Positions 36,440-47,389 of a DNA stretch of 64,000 bases are shown piece after piece (the first letter of the stretch is position 1; every line of letters begins with the position of its first letter). The notes under the pieces are model-generated. The model saw only the letters and a list, made by a program, of their open reading frames with translations. It had not been told where the DNA came from and did no database searches. The DNA lies in NCBI GenBank assembly GCA_029964075.1, contig CM057135.1, forward strand, positions 22,470,863-22,534,862. The letters are read 5' to 3'. The stretch comes from Patiria pectinifera. Lineage: Eukaryota; Echinodermata; Asteroidea; Valvatida; Asterinidae. Position numbers and translations under genes: made by a program.

Positions 36440-37738
36440 TGTCACTGACTTACCAGACGATAGCTTACAGAAAAGTCATCAAAACTTTCCTAACTTCCAC
36501 AGTTGCTTCAAACTAAACAATTTTTCATCTAAAAAAGCTAGATAAATATTTATGTCAACTTTCTACAAACATGAATTACTTTTTAGAAGTCTCAGTCTGC
36601 CAGAAATTATTTTACAACTTTCAGTCAATCACAACCGTTTTAACCGCCGCTCAAATGGCAGCCATATTGGATTTTACCAGCACAGCTGACGTGTAAACAA
36701 ACACGTGAGTGCACACACAATATCGGCAGAAAAATGCTAGAAACTGCTTGGAAAAAATGCCTTAAAAGACAACATGAATTTACTAGACAAAAATGCCCTG
36801 TCTCTAGAAGGATAAGGTTAAGATTTACAGTATTAAAAATGCGAGATTTTGGGGCATTTTCGTCACACATACAAAGCATAATTTGTTTAGTTAAAAAAGG
36901 CTGTTTTTCTCACAATCCGATAGAAAAGTTTTGCGCCTTATTGTTTTTAACTTACCTTAATCATTTTAAGTACAAAAGGGATTTTTTGACGATCGAAAAA
37001 TAACTTCAAAGAACTTCAATGGAATTGTTTGGGTGTGTGTAAAATCCCTATACCGAGGGGTGAATTTGCCCATAGTTTTGGATTTTAGTCGGGCGCCGCG
37101 AAATCACGAATTTCGCGTGTAGATTCGAATGGAACCTGGCGGTCAATGTGTTTATATGTCTGTGTTCAACGATTCTCAAAATGATAATACATTGTTGTCT
37201 TTTTTGCACTGGTTACGGTGTTTATTACATCGACAGTTGTACTTCTTCGGGACGGTTTTAACACATTTGTTTGTGCAGCCGCTATGGTTTTTGGCCTCTA
37301 GATCTCCAGTGAGCCAGTTAACTACTGAGTGAACCTTACAGACAGACCCTTACTGTCAGTCGACGTGACCCCTGTTCCTGCATGCAGCTAGCTCTGCGCT
37401 TCTGCTGCTCGGCCACACGATGTTAGTCTGGTGCTCTCAGCGCAGCTGACCTGGCGAGTCTAATAACGGACGTCAGGTATTGGAGCCCGACTAGATACGT
37501 ACGAATTTTAAATGTTAATGTTCTCAATGAATGCAGGACGCTGTAAAATTCATGTAGGCTTAGCCTGCGCCTAATTAGAAGGACTTTCGACGTTTTAAAT
37601 AATTTGGTCGGCAGCCGGCCGGGCACTGCTCATGAGTTTATTTTCGATACGTCTAGTCCGTCCAAAGAAACAAATTAAGTTCAATAATTAAGCTGTGCTT
37701 CAAATAGTCCTTGTCATGCTAGTTGAAAGAAGACTTAC
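36440..37738. other. Unannotated stretch downstream of the THAP exon
   Basis: No gene recognised. A YY1-like motif, AAATGGCAGCCATATTGG, lies at about 36,652-36,670. If the THAP exon is real, its intron begins here and runs leftward; no partner exon could be chosen. Confidence 0.4.
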
Positions 37739-38076
37739 CCTTGTCGACTCCCTCTTCTAAACGCAGCCCGTTCTGTGGATTGGGGAGATGGCTTGTCACA
37801 CGTCCACTTCGTCGGTACCGCGGCTGGTTTAATATACCAGCGTGTTGGAATTCCAAATTCTCGTTTCAGTAAACTGGATTGATCAAAGTCTTCGCGTACA
37901 AAATGGGAGCTGCATATGAATGACCTATCATTAAAATTAAAATCTGATTTAGTGATTAGTGCAAAACGTATACACTGGCGCCGCAGGGAAATGTTGATAG
38001 GAAAGGTATAAACACTTGTGTCAGGGCTGTTCTTTGGAGTGCGATTGCAGCCACCGACAACACAATTAACCGGCAT
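37739..38076 (-). CDS. THAP-domain protein, first coding exon
   Basis: The ATG at 38,076 (minus) opens MPVNCVVGGCNRTPKNSPD, then VYTFPINISLRRQCIRFAL, SFICSSHFVREDF, KREFGIPTRWYIKPAAVPT. This is a complete THAP zinc finger: C-x4-C at residues 5 and 10, the C-x2-H pair in CSSH, the F/P positions, and the AVPT motif that ends the domain. It continues for about 25 basic, Ser/Thr/Pro-rich residues to a consensus donor, AAGG/GTAAGT (GT at 37,738). THAP proteins bind DNA as host regulators, and the domain also heads P-element and ISL2EU-type transposases. Intactness and a good donor favour a live or recent gene. Later exons were not found. The upstream in-frame codons back to 38,160 lack THAP similarity, so 38,076 is the preferred start. 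Confidence 0.82.
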
Positions 38077-39240
38077 AGCTTTGCCTTCGCCTGGCCTAGC
38101 CCTGCCACGTACCCGATCGACCGGCGGCTGCTGGCCGGACTGATAGAAATGTTTACACATTCCAAAATTTTTTCCCCGTACCAGAACTAGCGTGTGAAGT
38201 ACAGCAAACGGGAACGATGTTGATGTGTTATAGACATTTATTTTACTATGGTTGGCTGTTGGGGCAAATACAAAAGAATAATCTACTAACTAAAAATAAA
38301 ATGCTGTAATACTATCAAAATACTGAATAATCAACAATCATTACCAACAAGTCAATGAAGATACCTCCCGTTACAAAACTGAACTTGTTAATTATGATTG
38401 TTGGCGCAAAAGCTGTTGACAAGTACAGTTGGGGTAAGTAGCATGTGGCCGCCCATACAACGGTGCACATCAATCGTCTCTTTGCGCGGAGCGATTTGCA
38501 AGTTTCGCCGGAACTACGCTGCAACGGGAGTCCTGTTTATTACGTCATGATTTACTGTGTTTTGTTTGCTGCCCCCAACGACGACTTTTACACAAATTGC
38601 ACATTCAGGACAAAACAGGAGCCCAAAAACAGCTCTCAAAAGTACCTTTGTATTCATATTCATTTTATTTTATCACACTGTAGGCTACATATATCCGAAA
38701 AACGACGGAAAAGTCTTCGAGCATTCCACAACCCTTTAAAAATCTTACTTTCCACATGCTACAGATAATTCATCTTTATGTAGAAAATTCCACTTGAAAT
38801 CCACCTATTTCACATCATGAACGTAGCGAAACTTGTGCAGGTACCTAAGAACGGACCACTCAAAGTGGTAGGATTAAGCCTTCTTGGGTCTGAGATATCC
38901 ATACGAAGAAACACAGGAACTTTGTTAAGCTACCCGAGGTAGCCTTTACCAAGGATAGTTCTATGACCAAAAATCGAGGAATTCTATCCACTGGTTAAAA
39001 AAACTAAAGACCAAAACCTCAACATTGCAAAGTAACACCACTGATTGTGAAGAAGGCCATATACACGTGCAACGTTTTATACAGTTGCCCTTGTTATAGA
39101 GTTACAGTTTTTAAAGTATGTATTGGTTTTATTTCCGTTTTTGTTGTTTTCCCTAAAGATGATGGTTCGTGTTAGCACGTCGTTGCTCTATTCTTTTCAG
39201 TATGTGACTTTGTTGAGGGTTTGGGGACGGTATAACGACT
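38077..39240. other. THAP upstream region and unannotated sequence
   Basis: Presumed promoter side of the minus-strand THAP gene; no core promoter motif was assigned. A segment at about 38,695-38,740 matches 20,595-20,645. Confidence 0.4.
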
Positions 39241-39246
39241 GTTGTG

Positions 39247-39525
39247 TGCTCAGGTGAGTTTGGATGATGCAGGTTTGCAATTTGAATCATTTGCCTAAAG
39301 GTTTCCCACCACGTTTATCGCCTCCGAGCTTGATCCTAATCTGGTCTTCTGGTATGAGAACCTCATGCCAGGTTCACCTTTTGCGGACGTTGAAGAAACC
39401 ACTTTTTGGCACTTGTGATTGGTCACCGATGTTCCCGAGATACACGTGTATATCGTACAAAGAGAACGACACGAAAAACTTGTTCGTACTTCGTCATGTC
39501 CGATGTAAACAATTGTTTTACCCCG
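39247..39525 (+). pseudogene. Possible decayed coding segment, family unknown
   Basis: One plus frame reads VSLDDAGLQFESFA, a stop, then FPTTFIASELDPNLVFWYEN and GSPFADVEETTFWHL, a stop, then VTDVPEIHVYIVQRERHEKL. Its composition is protein-like, unlike the surrounding chance frames. No family was recognised. Two stops in about 90 codons mean it is a pseudogene if it was ever coding. Confidence 0.3.
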
Positions 39526-39749
39526 TCTTTTCTTGGAAACGGTAAAACATTAGGTTGGTTTCCTTTCACCCAGATGTTTGCAATAGGTCAAGTAAACAAT
39601 CAAAACATAAAATTTTTGGAGATTTCAGGACCTAGTGCCCCTTTTAACCTGCAACTTTTCCAAATATATAGGCGTTTGAGCATGTGGTGTTGGGTGCAAC
39701 ATGCTAGGATCTACATTGTACATGCTCAAGAGTTCAGAACTTGTTAACA

Positions 39750-41005
39750 TTTACCGCTGTCACTAATTGCATGAATGAGAATTATTTTGTAGAAATAGTT
39801 TTGTAGAAAATAAGTGCTTTGCTTTTTGAAGTACATTTACATACTTGGCAAGAACACAATAATCTGTATTTTCTGACCACTTTTATAATTTTTTGCATCA
39901 TACTTTTTTGTAAGTCAATCTTGTTAAGTATGTGTGCTAAATAAACATACATTAAAGCTGGACATACTGCAATAAGGTTTAATCCAATTGATTTATACAA
40001 TTATGTGCTGACACAGGTATTTTGAAATGCCTACATAAAGCTGCCATACAACTGTAATTCAACCCCGTGTTGCACTTGCAGGTTGCAGTTGGTTTCTCTG
40101 TCCTACTGGTTTACACCTTTATTGAATTTGAAGAAGGGAATGACCATTTGTTTAGCTGTGATATAGGTCACAGCTGGCTCTTCCACAATTTAAATTTGTG
40201 GTTATGGATCTTTCCATGTTTCCCAAGACAATTTTGTTCTTTTTTCTCCTTTGACAGGCTATAATTATGTCTAATAAAGTATTTGTATATAAAGGCTCTT
40301 AACGTATAAATTGCAGTGAGTGGTTGATGTTCCTTTAATGATTGAAATAAAGAATGTCTAAAACGAAAGTTTGTGCATACAAGTTCCTTTTGTTACAAAT
40401 CTGCATTTTGAGCGTGGGTTACAGATTTACTACACATTCTTTCACAGTTCTCAAGCTATGGGGTGATTGGGTTTACCTTTTTGGATCACTCAAAATGCTA
40501 CAATGGTATTTGCAGACTTCTAATTCTGCAGACATTTATGAAAGTTTACGAGGAAATGAAGCACTACATATAAAGATGTAAAGAGAATGTCATGAAAAGG
40601 TTGGTTTATCCATCCACATATCTTGACTTTCAGAAAATTGTATCTTTCTTTGTACACGAACTGCAGCTGCTACGTGTATGCTGTACATCCTTCCTAGATT
40701 ATGCAAATGGTGCACTGATTTATAGAGCGTGTTCATTACAGTCAAGTTATGTTAGAAAGTTGTTATTGATACTCCTCAGTTGTTCATGAAATTGCACAGC
40801 CAAAGAAACAATTTTCTCGCCTGCTATATGACCATCACTGTGATACAAACTTGACATTGACAGTGGTTTCTGCAAACACTATATTTTTTTTTTTGAAATA
40901 GCTATATTAGACACTAGTACTGCCAGATGTACACGGTTTAAAGAGGATGTTGATTGATGAGAGAAATGGGCATCATTTTTACTGTCATGTAGATTAAGTT
41001 ATATT
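39750..41005. other. Unannotated stretch
   Basis: Nothing recognised; AT-rich with short chance frames. Confidence 0.45.
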
Positions 41006-41008
41006 TTA

Positions 41009-42405
41009 TTATAATTAACAGTGCATGGTTTCTGCCATGAAATACTAAATAAAAAAGTGACTTTTGAAATTAATTTTCACCAATTCCAGCATAGCCCGCT
41101 GGTGACATTTGTCTTATAATTAACAGTGCATGGTTTCTGCCATTAAAACATAAATAAAAAAGTGACTTTTAAATTAATGTTTCCCAATTCCAGCATAGCC
41201 CGCTGGTGACATTTGTCTACATGTCACCACTGCAGGTAACAAACAAATCTGATGTCATAAGACAGACTTCTTGAGTTGATTTGAATAGGAAAATCAAGAT
41301 GGCCACAACATGATAATGGTCTATGGCACCAGCTTGCTAGGCTGTACTGTATAATCTTATCTAAAAAATATATATATATTTTATACCTGCATGGCCACTT
41401 AAACAATGGATTTTTCTAATATAATATACCTTAATCTACCTCAACCTAGAACATATTGTTACCCTGACCTGATACTGAGTGCACTATAGGCCGGTTTTCG
41501 TCTGCACGAAATATAAAAAAAAACTATTCCATCACCCTTATGCAAAGGAAAAACGTATGCATATCCAAATCCTCTAAGGCTGCAAAAACACTTTCATTCA
41601 AATCAACTCAAGAAGTCTCAATAATAAATAAAAAAGTGACTTTTAAATTACTTTTTCCCAATTCCAGCGTAACCCGTTGGTGACATTTGTCTACATGTCA
41701 CCACTGCAGGTAACAAACAAATCTGATGTCATAAGACAGACTTCTTGAGTTGATTTGAATAGGAAAATCAAGATGGCCACAACATGATAATGGTCTATGG
41801 CACCAGCTTGCTAGGCTGTACTGTATAATCTTATCTAAAAAAATATATATATTTTATACCTGCATGGCCACTTAAGCAATGGATTTTTCTAATATAATAT
41901 ACCTTAATCTTCCTCAAACTAGAACATATTGTTACCCTGACCTGATACTGAGTGCACTATAGGCCGGTTTTCGTCTGCACGGAATATAAAAAAAAACTAT
42001 TCCATCACCCTTATGCAAAGGAAAAACGTATGCATATCCAAATCCTCTAAGGCTGCAAAAACACTTTCATTCAAATCAACTCAAGAAGTCTCAATAATAA
42101 ATAAAAAAGTGACTTTTAAATTACTTTTTCCCAATTCCAGCGTAGCCCGTTGGTGACATTTGTCTACATGTCACCACTGCAGGTAACAAACAAATCTGAT
42201 GTCATAAGACAGACTTCTTGAGTTGATTTGAATAGGAAAAATCAAGATGGCCACAACATGATAATGGTCTATGGCACCAACTTGCTAGGCTGCACTGTAT
42301 AATCTTATCTCAAAAATATACATATTTTATAAGTGCATGGCCACTTAAACAATGGATTTTTCTAATATAATAAACCTTAATCTACCTCAAACTAGAACAT
42401 GAGGA
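41009..42405. repeat. Satellite of about 473-bp units
   Basis: The anchor AGC(A/G)TA(G/A)CCCG(C/T)TGGTGACA occurs at 41,089, 41,192, 41,666 and 42,139. The last three are 474 and 473 bp apart, and long stretches between units are nearly identical (for example AAATCAAGATGGCCACAACA and AGGCCGGTTTTCGTCTGCAC). A 103-105-bp sub-duplication starts the array (41,009 and 41,114). The final unit is partial. Non-coding. Confidence 0.9.
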
Positions 42406-42409
42406 AATG

Positions 42410-42650
42410 TAGGTGAAGGGTCATAACTGGGCAAGTTCGTGCAAGAACTATGGTTGACCAATTGAAAACCATAGTTCGACTAAAGTTGGCCCGAACTCTC
42501 TCTAATCAATGACGATTGACTACGCTGGTCAACTTTTTGGAACCAGCCTAATGGCTCTGGTTGCTTGCTGGCTGCCAATAGCCGCACGCATTTATAACGC
42601 ACAACAGGGAACCAGGACCCAGAAGTTTTGCGATGACATTTTGACCCGCG
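42410..42650. other. Interspersed segment with short hairpin
   Basis: Between two satellite blocks; includes the inverted repeat GAACTATGGTT / AACCATAGTTC at 42,445-42,478. No gene. Confidence 0.4.
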
Positions 42651-43259
42651 TTTGACTAGAGCCACTGGAAACTTATCTTCATCAGCCCCTTCTGAGGGCT
42701 AAAAATAAAAAGCTTTAATTCCATCAGCCTTATACAGGAAACTACTGATTCTGAGTGCACTATAGGCCGGTTTTCGTCTGCACGGAAAATTAAAAAAACT
42801 ATTCCATCACCCTTATTGCAAAGGAAAAACTTATGCATATATCCAAATCCTCTAAGGCTGCAAAAACACTTTCATTCAATCCTGTTATACTCCTAAACAA
42901 ACTGCACATTTCTACGGATTAGTGCGAAATCTTACAGTTGGGAAAACGGTTGCTGAAGGTAGCTCAAATTAAAGCTTCACCAGGCCAAAACCAGTACAGT
43001 TATTCACAGCTATGTGAAAGTTCCTCAAAAACAACACTGTACGAGTCACACCCTTTTGGTAGCTCCATGCTAGAGAAGCATGTGTGTGCCACTGGAAACT
43101 TATCTTCGTTGACTGAAAATCTGCAATTGGCCTGTATACTCCAATATATCCCACAACTGAGGGCTGAAAAAAAAAACACTTTAATTCCATCAGCCTTATA
43201 TAGGAAACAACTCATACTGAGAGTGAACTTAATCTATGGGCTGGTTTCGGTCTGCACAT

Positions 43260-43917
43260 CGTCACCGTTTTCACGAACAGCCACATACTATATATATTAT
43301 GTTGATTTTGAAGAAAAGTGTTTTCGAGATAATCGCAAAAGAAGTTTCTCATATTTCAAAACTTCAAGATATACTACTTTGCAACAACTTTGTGCAGCAA
43401 GGAAACCATCACACGATTCTACGAGAGCTGAAGTTTTACATGAACCTGGTAATAAGACTTAATACAGCAGTTAATTAGTAAAAATTAATTAGTAAAGATA
43501 TGTGGCTCTTCGTGAAAACGCAAATTCAGGTTTCCGAGATATTTGCCCTTTCTGTTCAACGTGTATTTCTATAGGCGCGCGTGAGTACGCGCGCGCAGCT
43601 TAAAATGTAACAAAGATAAGTGGCTCTTCGTGAAAACTCAAATCTCATTTGACCTACTTTTACGTATTTCCGTGCAATGGGTTTTGTACGCGTTCAAAGG
43701 GCCAAAATGTATGTGGCTCTTTGTGAAAACGCAAAATGCATTTATCGAGATTTCTGCCCCTTGCAACATTAATGTAACTTAGAAATGAATGATGTTTTGC
43801 TTACAGAAACATGTCAAAATGGCTAAGTACATTGTTTTAATGCGAAATATTGAAAAAAATCAAAATCGAAAAAAATGTAATTTTTGACATATGTGGCTCT
43901 TCGTGAAAACGGTGACG
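43260..43917. mobile_element. 658-bp foldback-type element with ACAT target duplication
   Basis: The left end CGTCACCGTTTTCACGAA, then C, then AGCCACATA, is repeated inverted at the right end (28 bp, one mismatch). ACAT flanks both sides (43,256-43,259 and 43,918-43,921). Removing the element and one ACAT rejoins TCTGCAC to the normal downstream satellite sequence, matching the uninterrupted unit at 42,775-42,830. Inside, ATGTGGCTCTTCGTGAAAAC recurs near 43,500, 43,620, 43,710 and 43,890, so the subterminal region is built of repeats. No coding; superfamily unassigned. Confidence 0.85.
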
Positions 43918-44152
43918 ACATGACTCCACAGAATTTAAACAATTCCATTAATCTTGTGCAAAGGAAATCTTGAACTGACACTGGATGTTCTTCCTTGAAA
44001 ATGCTCATATCCAAAACGTATAAAGGCAGCAAAAACACACTTTCATTCAATCCAGTTATATACCTACTTGAAACGAACTGCAAATGTTAACAGATCGGTA
44101 CGAAATTTTACAGTTGGGAAAACGGTTGCTAAGATTGCTCATATTTCAGGTA

Positions 44153-44311
44153 CACAGAAAACACAAGGTGAGTAATTTGACTCAATATCGTAATAATTGA
44201 GTCATTTTGTCCGTGTAGTGAGAAACTTTGAACCAAAGTGTGTCACTATACGGACAAAATGACTCAGTTTTTACGACAATGAGTCGAATTACTCACTTTG
44301 TGTTTTCTGTG
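44153..44311. mobile_element. 159-bp hairpin MITE with TA flanks
   Basis: CACAGAAAACACAAGGTGAG at the left is mirrored at the right (CTCACTTTGTGTTTTCTGTG), and the two arms of about 70 bp pair along nearly their full length, also through GACAAAATGACTCA. TA stands on both sides (44,151-44,152 and 44,312-44,313), as in Tc1/mariner-type MITEs. It interrupts a satellite unit before CTAAAACCAGTACAGTT. Confidence 0.85.
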
Positions 44312-44689
44312 TACATCATGCTAAAACCAGTACAGTTCTCCACAACTATCTGGAAGCATCTTGCGAACTCACGGTATCAGTCACACCATTTTGGTAGCTC
44401 CATGTAAAAGAAGGATGTGTGTGTCACTGGAAACTTATCTTCATTGATTGAAATCTGCCACTGGCCTGTTAACTCGGGTGTCCCCTGTCCAGGACCTCAG
44501 GAGCTCCTTCAAACCTATCTCACCTGAGACGATTTTAAAAAATGTATCAAAATAAAGAAATAAAATGTCTGAGCATATAAAAAAGGAAATATGCGAATTT
44601 CTATTTGTTTTACAGTAATTTTCAGAAATGGATGGCTTTGGGGGGGGGGTTAGTATACAAATAAAAATATCCCCCGCTATAGCATGGGG

Positions 44690-45290
44690 ATGCAAGCGTG
44701 ACCCCCTTCAAATCGCAGACAGTGAACCACGTGAATCTGTCCGTAGAGCAAGCGGGTCTGTTTGCCAAAGGTTCACTCCCGTGCATAGGCGCAACACCGG
44801 ATGCAGTTGTCAGATATAAGTGCCATGACAGTGCCCGTCTGCAACAGACAATACAGGACAATTTCAAGAAAACGGATTTCGTTGAAGAAGTAGAGTCTGG
44901 GGAGATAAGGCTAAAGAGGAATCATACATACTTCTACCAAATTCCAGCCCAGATCGTCGTAACTGATTTGCAGTTTGGTTACTTCTGTGTGTGGACATGA
45001 AATTGGCCCGCCTTTGTTGAAGCCATAATAGAGCCAGCAAGAGTGGTGGAAGGAGGTTAAAAAGTGCGTAATGTATTTTCTTCAAAGCCTATGTTTCACA
45101 GTACCTCCTAGAGTTTAAGGTGTTCACATGCTGCCCGATATGTTTCAAGGTGTGTCTCGAGGAAATCAAAGGGAATGATGAATGTAGTGTGTGTCGTGAT
45201 AAATGCAGCCTTTGGTTTTATTTGAATATGCATCATATTCAGACAATGTTGACGTTTTCCAGTGTGCCCTGTGCCTAGACACGTAACATA
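44690..45290 (+). pseudogene. YqaJ-type exonuclease fragment, ISL2EU-like element
   Basis: One frame reads LSVEQAGLFAKGSLPCIGAT followed by PDAVV, then KRNHTYFYQIPAQIVVTD and FGYFCVWT, stopping at 45,000. This is the pattern of YqaJ/lambda-exonuclease-like nucleases of animal transposons (GLF..GASPDG, YYYQVQ.QM, F.VWT). The expected L-E-I-K catalytic stretch between them is not intact. About 100 bp further a different frame gives a cysteine cluster (CCPICFKVC, ECSVCRDKCSLWFYL) like the C-terminal zinc motif of such proteins. ISL2EU elements are known to encode a YqaJ nuclease beside a DDE transposase, and a transposase of that type lies on minus at 47.4-47.8 kb. Broken. Confidence 0.6.
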
Positions 45291-45649
45291 TTCATCAGAT
45301 GGAACTTGCGTCAGGGTGATGTAAATTTATATTACGTTTTGCTCTTTTCCGACTTACAAACTCTGTTCACTCGGTGTGTTATAAGGTGTAACGCTGTGTA
45401 TGCCTGCTCAGTGTGTAACTTGGTGTATTTATATACGTCGGTGAAGGGCAAACCTTAACACTGAAAATTACACGTAACACATTCTTGTAATCCCATATCT
45501 AAGTCGTACACATGCATGCTTATCGCTTTTGTACATGTACACCAGCGTAATACCACTCGCAAAATCTGAAAACCCCTAGATTTTGCTTGAAAAAAAAAAA
45601 CACTAGATAGTAAAACATTATTAAATTTGAACACGTACCATTAGACGAC

Positions 45650-45966
45650 ATCATACACATGTATGGTTTTTTTCCCTTATGCTCCTGCTGCTTTCTAAGA
45701 TACTTCTTGTGACATTCTCCTGATTGAACACTCCGCACGAAACGACCTGAGGGCTCCCAAGTGTGGCGTTCTGCCCCCCCCCCCCCCCGAAGAGAAATTG
45801 CTTGCCCAGCTAGGAGCCTGTTAGCTACTGTGGATGCATGTAGCCTGTTTGGTAGTGGTGTCGTGGTCATGTTCACCTTTGAGAAGATTCTTTCAACACA
45901 AGCAGACGAGTGAGGCAATGCAAGAAGGCTACACAGACAAATGTTACACAGACCAATATTCCTCAC
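45650..45966 (-). pseudogene. hAT transposase C-terminal dimerisation fragment
   Basis: The minus frame from 45,966 reads LLALPHSSACVERIFSKVNM, then PLPNRLHASTVANRLLAGQA: the hAT C-terminal dimerisation domain (LPHSSA.VERIFS, NRL..ST...LL). It continues with WEPSGRFVRSVQSGECHKKY, also seen downstream in this subfamily. The catalytic RNase-H-like region is absent, so only the 3' end of a hAT element remains. It lies between the two ISL2EU-like pieces, probably as a later insertion. Confidence 0.82.
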
Positions 45967-45969
45967 TTA

Positions 45970-46430
45970 TAGGATTGAAATTAATTCTGCAGGTGTTTGA
46001 TTTGGATTGAACATGTCATCAGCTAAATAAGCTGGCTAAGGGCCCGCCCTACTTACATGTTTTTACCATTTTATTCAGCCCAAACAGTTTCATTTGATTT
46101 ACCTTTTCAGCGTTATATATGCGGACCAATGGTTACGCAGGAAATTAAGTATTATGGCCATATTATTGCTAAGACTAATTGCAATTTGTTTCAACAATTA
46201 TTTTAGACCATTTAATCAACTGTAACAGAAATGGGCCGTGAATATAAATATTCTTCTTATTGGTCAGAGGCTCAAACAAATTACATAATGCACAATATGC
46301 AATAAAAAAGTCATTGAAACGTTTATAAACTAAGTCAATTGACAAAAGAAAATGGTCATGCGCAGTGTCTTATTTGACTACTTAATAGTTTGTCGTGTAT
46401 GGGTAATTTTCACATTATAATTAGTCCTGA
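45970..46430. other. Unannotated stretch
   Basis: Nothing recognised. Confidence 0.4.
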
Positions 46431-47330
46431 AAAAAGTCTTATTTGACTAATTCCTGAAATGATTAGTAATGCAAATAAGTTTATTATTAATGAAAGAAAA
46501 CTAATTAGTAATGCGGGAAAATTAATTTGTAATGCAAGAAATTCAATTAGTAATGCAAAAAATGTAATTAGTCTACCAGAATATTAATTTGTCATGCATT
46601 CAAGGTGCCTCGCAGTGTACCAGCTCTATTTTCCTGTTGTGTTTTGTGGTCTTCATCGCCGCTCACTCCAAAATTTGCCTAAAATAAACTGCCCTTATTA
46701 GTCAAATATACTATATTCCGGTTCGTTTAAGCATTACTTTAATAGTTGGGCGAGCCCTATAACCTTTGTTAAGTAACGGTGCACGGTAAACACACAATCA
46801 CATTTAGCACAGAGTTTACTACCTCTAGAGCCTAGCATAGAATATACCGGTCTGTTTAGGCCTAGCCCTGTTCTTCGTCTGCAAATAATAAGTACTACTA
46901 TGATTATACTTACCTTTAATCAAAAATCAACTGCGCACGTACATGTACGTCAAGCGGCGATATAATGACGGCTAGAAAATGGCGTCAGTGCAGCGTCACG
47001 AACAACTACAGTCCAAACTACAAATGTTTTCACCTAACGTAATTAGTCAAACAATTTGTCGGCATATTTATCCGTGCTTGCTCCGTAATAATTCGGGTTG
47101 TAGAAAGTTAGTCACTGAATTTGTCACGTCCAAAATATTTCGTCAAATCTGATTTACATGACTATGCAGATTCGTCATTTGACGTTCGGAGTATCAGTCC
47201 GTCAATGAAATTAGTCTTTCACTGACTTTAATTTGTCCAGCAATTAATATGATTCGAATTGCATGGACTAAGATTTGACATAACCTATTTAATAATTCGT
47301 CATGCCCCTAAAGTAAATGGTCATCTGATT
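46430..47330. repeat. Scattered AATTAGTAATGC / AATTTGTC words
   Basis: AATTAGTAATGC, AATTTGTAATGC and AATTTGTCATGC recur at spacings of 20-30 bp (46,440-46,600). Related words (TTAGTCAAAC, AATTTGTCGG, TTAGTCACTGAATTTGTCAC, TTAGTCTTTCACTG) recur to about 47,330. It is a very degenerate short-unit array with variable spacers, like the one at 24.5-25.3 kb. No gene. Confidence 0.5.
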
Positions 47331-47389
47331 AATTACTGGCATTGCTATTATTTTTCCTGTTCTGACGACTTTTTCACAGCGATTGACTT

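Larger units (their letters stand above)
42650..44480. repeat. Degenerate satellite continuation, invaded by two elements
   Basis: ACTGGAAACTTATCTTC recurs at about 42,663, 43,090 and 44,427, and TTCCATCA..CTTAT, CGGTCTGCAC and GCAAAAACACTTTCATTCAA recur in each unit. The last two are shared with the 473-bp satellite, so this is an older, diverged part of the same array. Two inserted elements (43,260-43,917 and 44,153-44,311) account for the extra length of the last unit. Confidence 0.75.

Noticed and set aside
36652-36670. YY1-like motif as the promoter of the THAP gene
   Set aside because: It lies more than 1 kb on the downstream side of the THAP start; any promoter role would concern another transcript and is unsupported.
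42938-43462. 174-codon plus frame
   Set aside because: It runs from diverged satellite into the nested 658-bp element, so it cannot be one gene.
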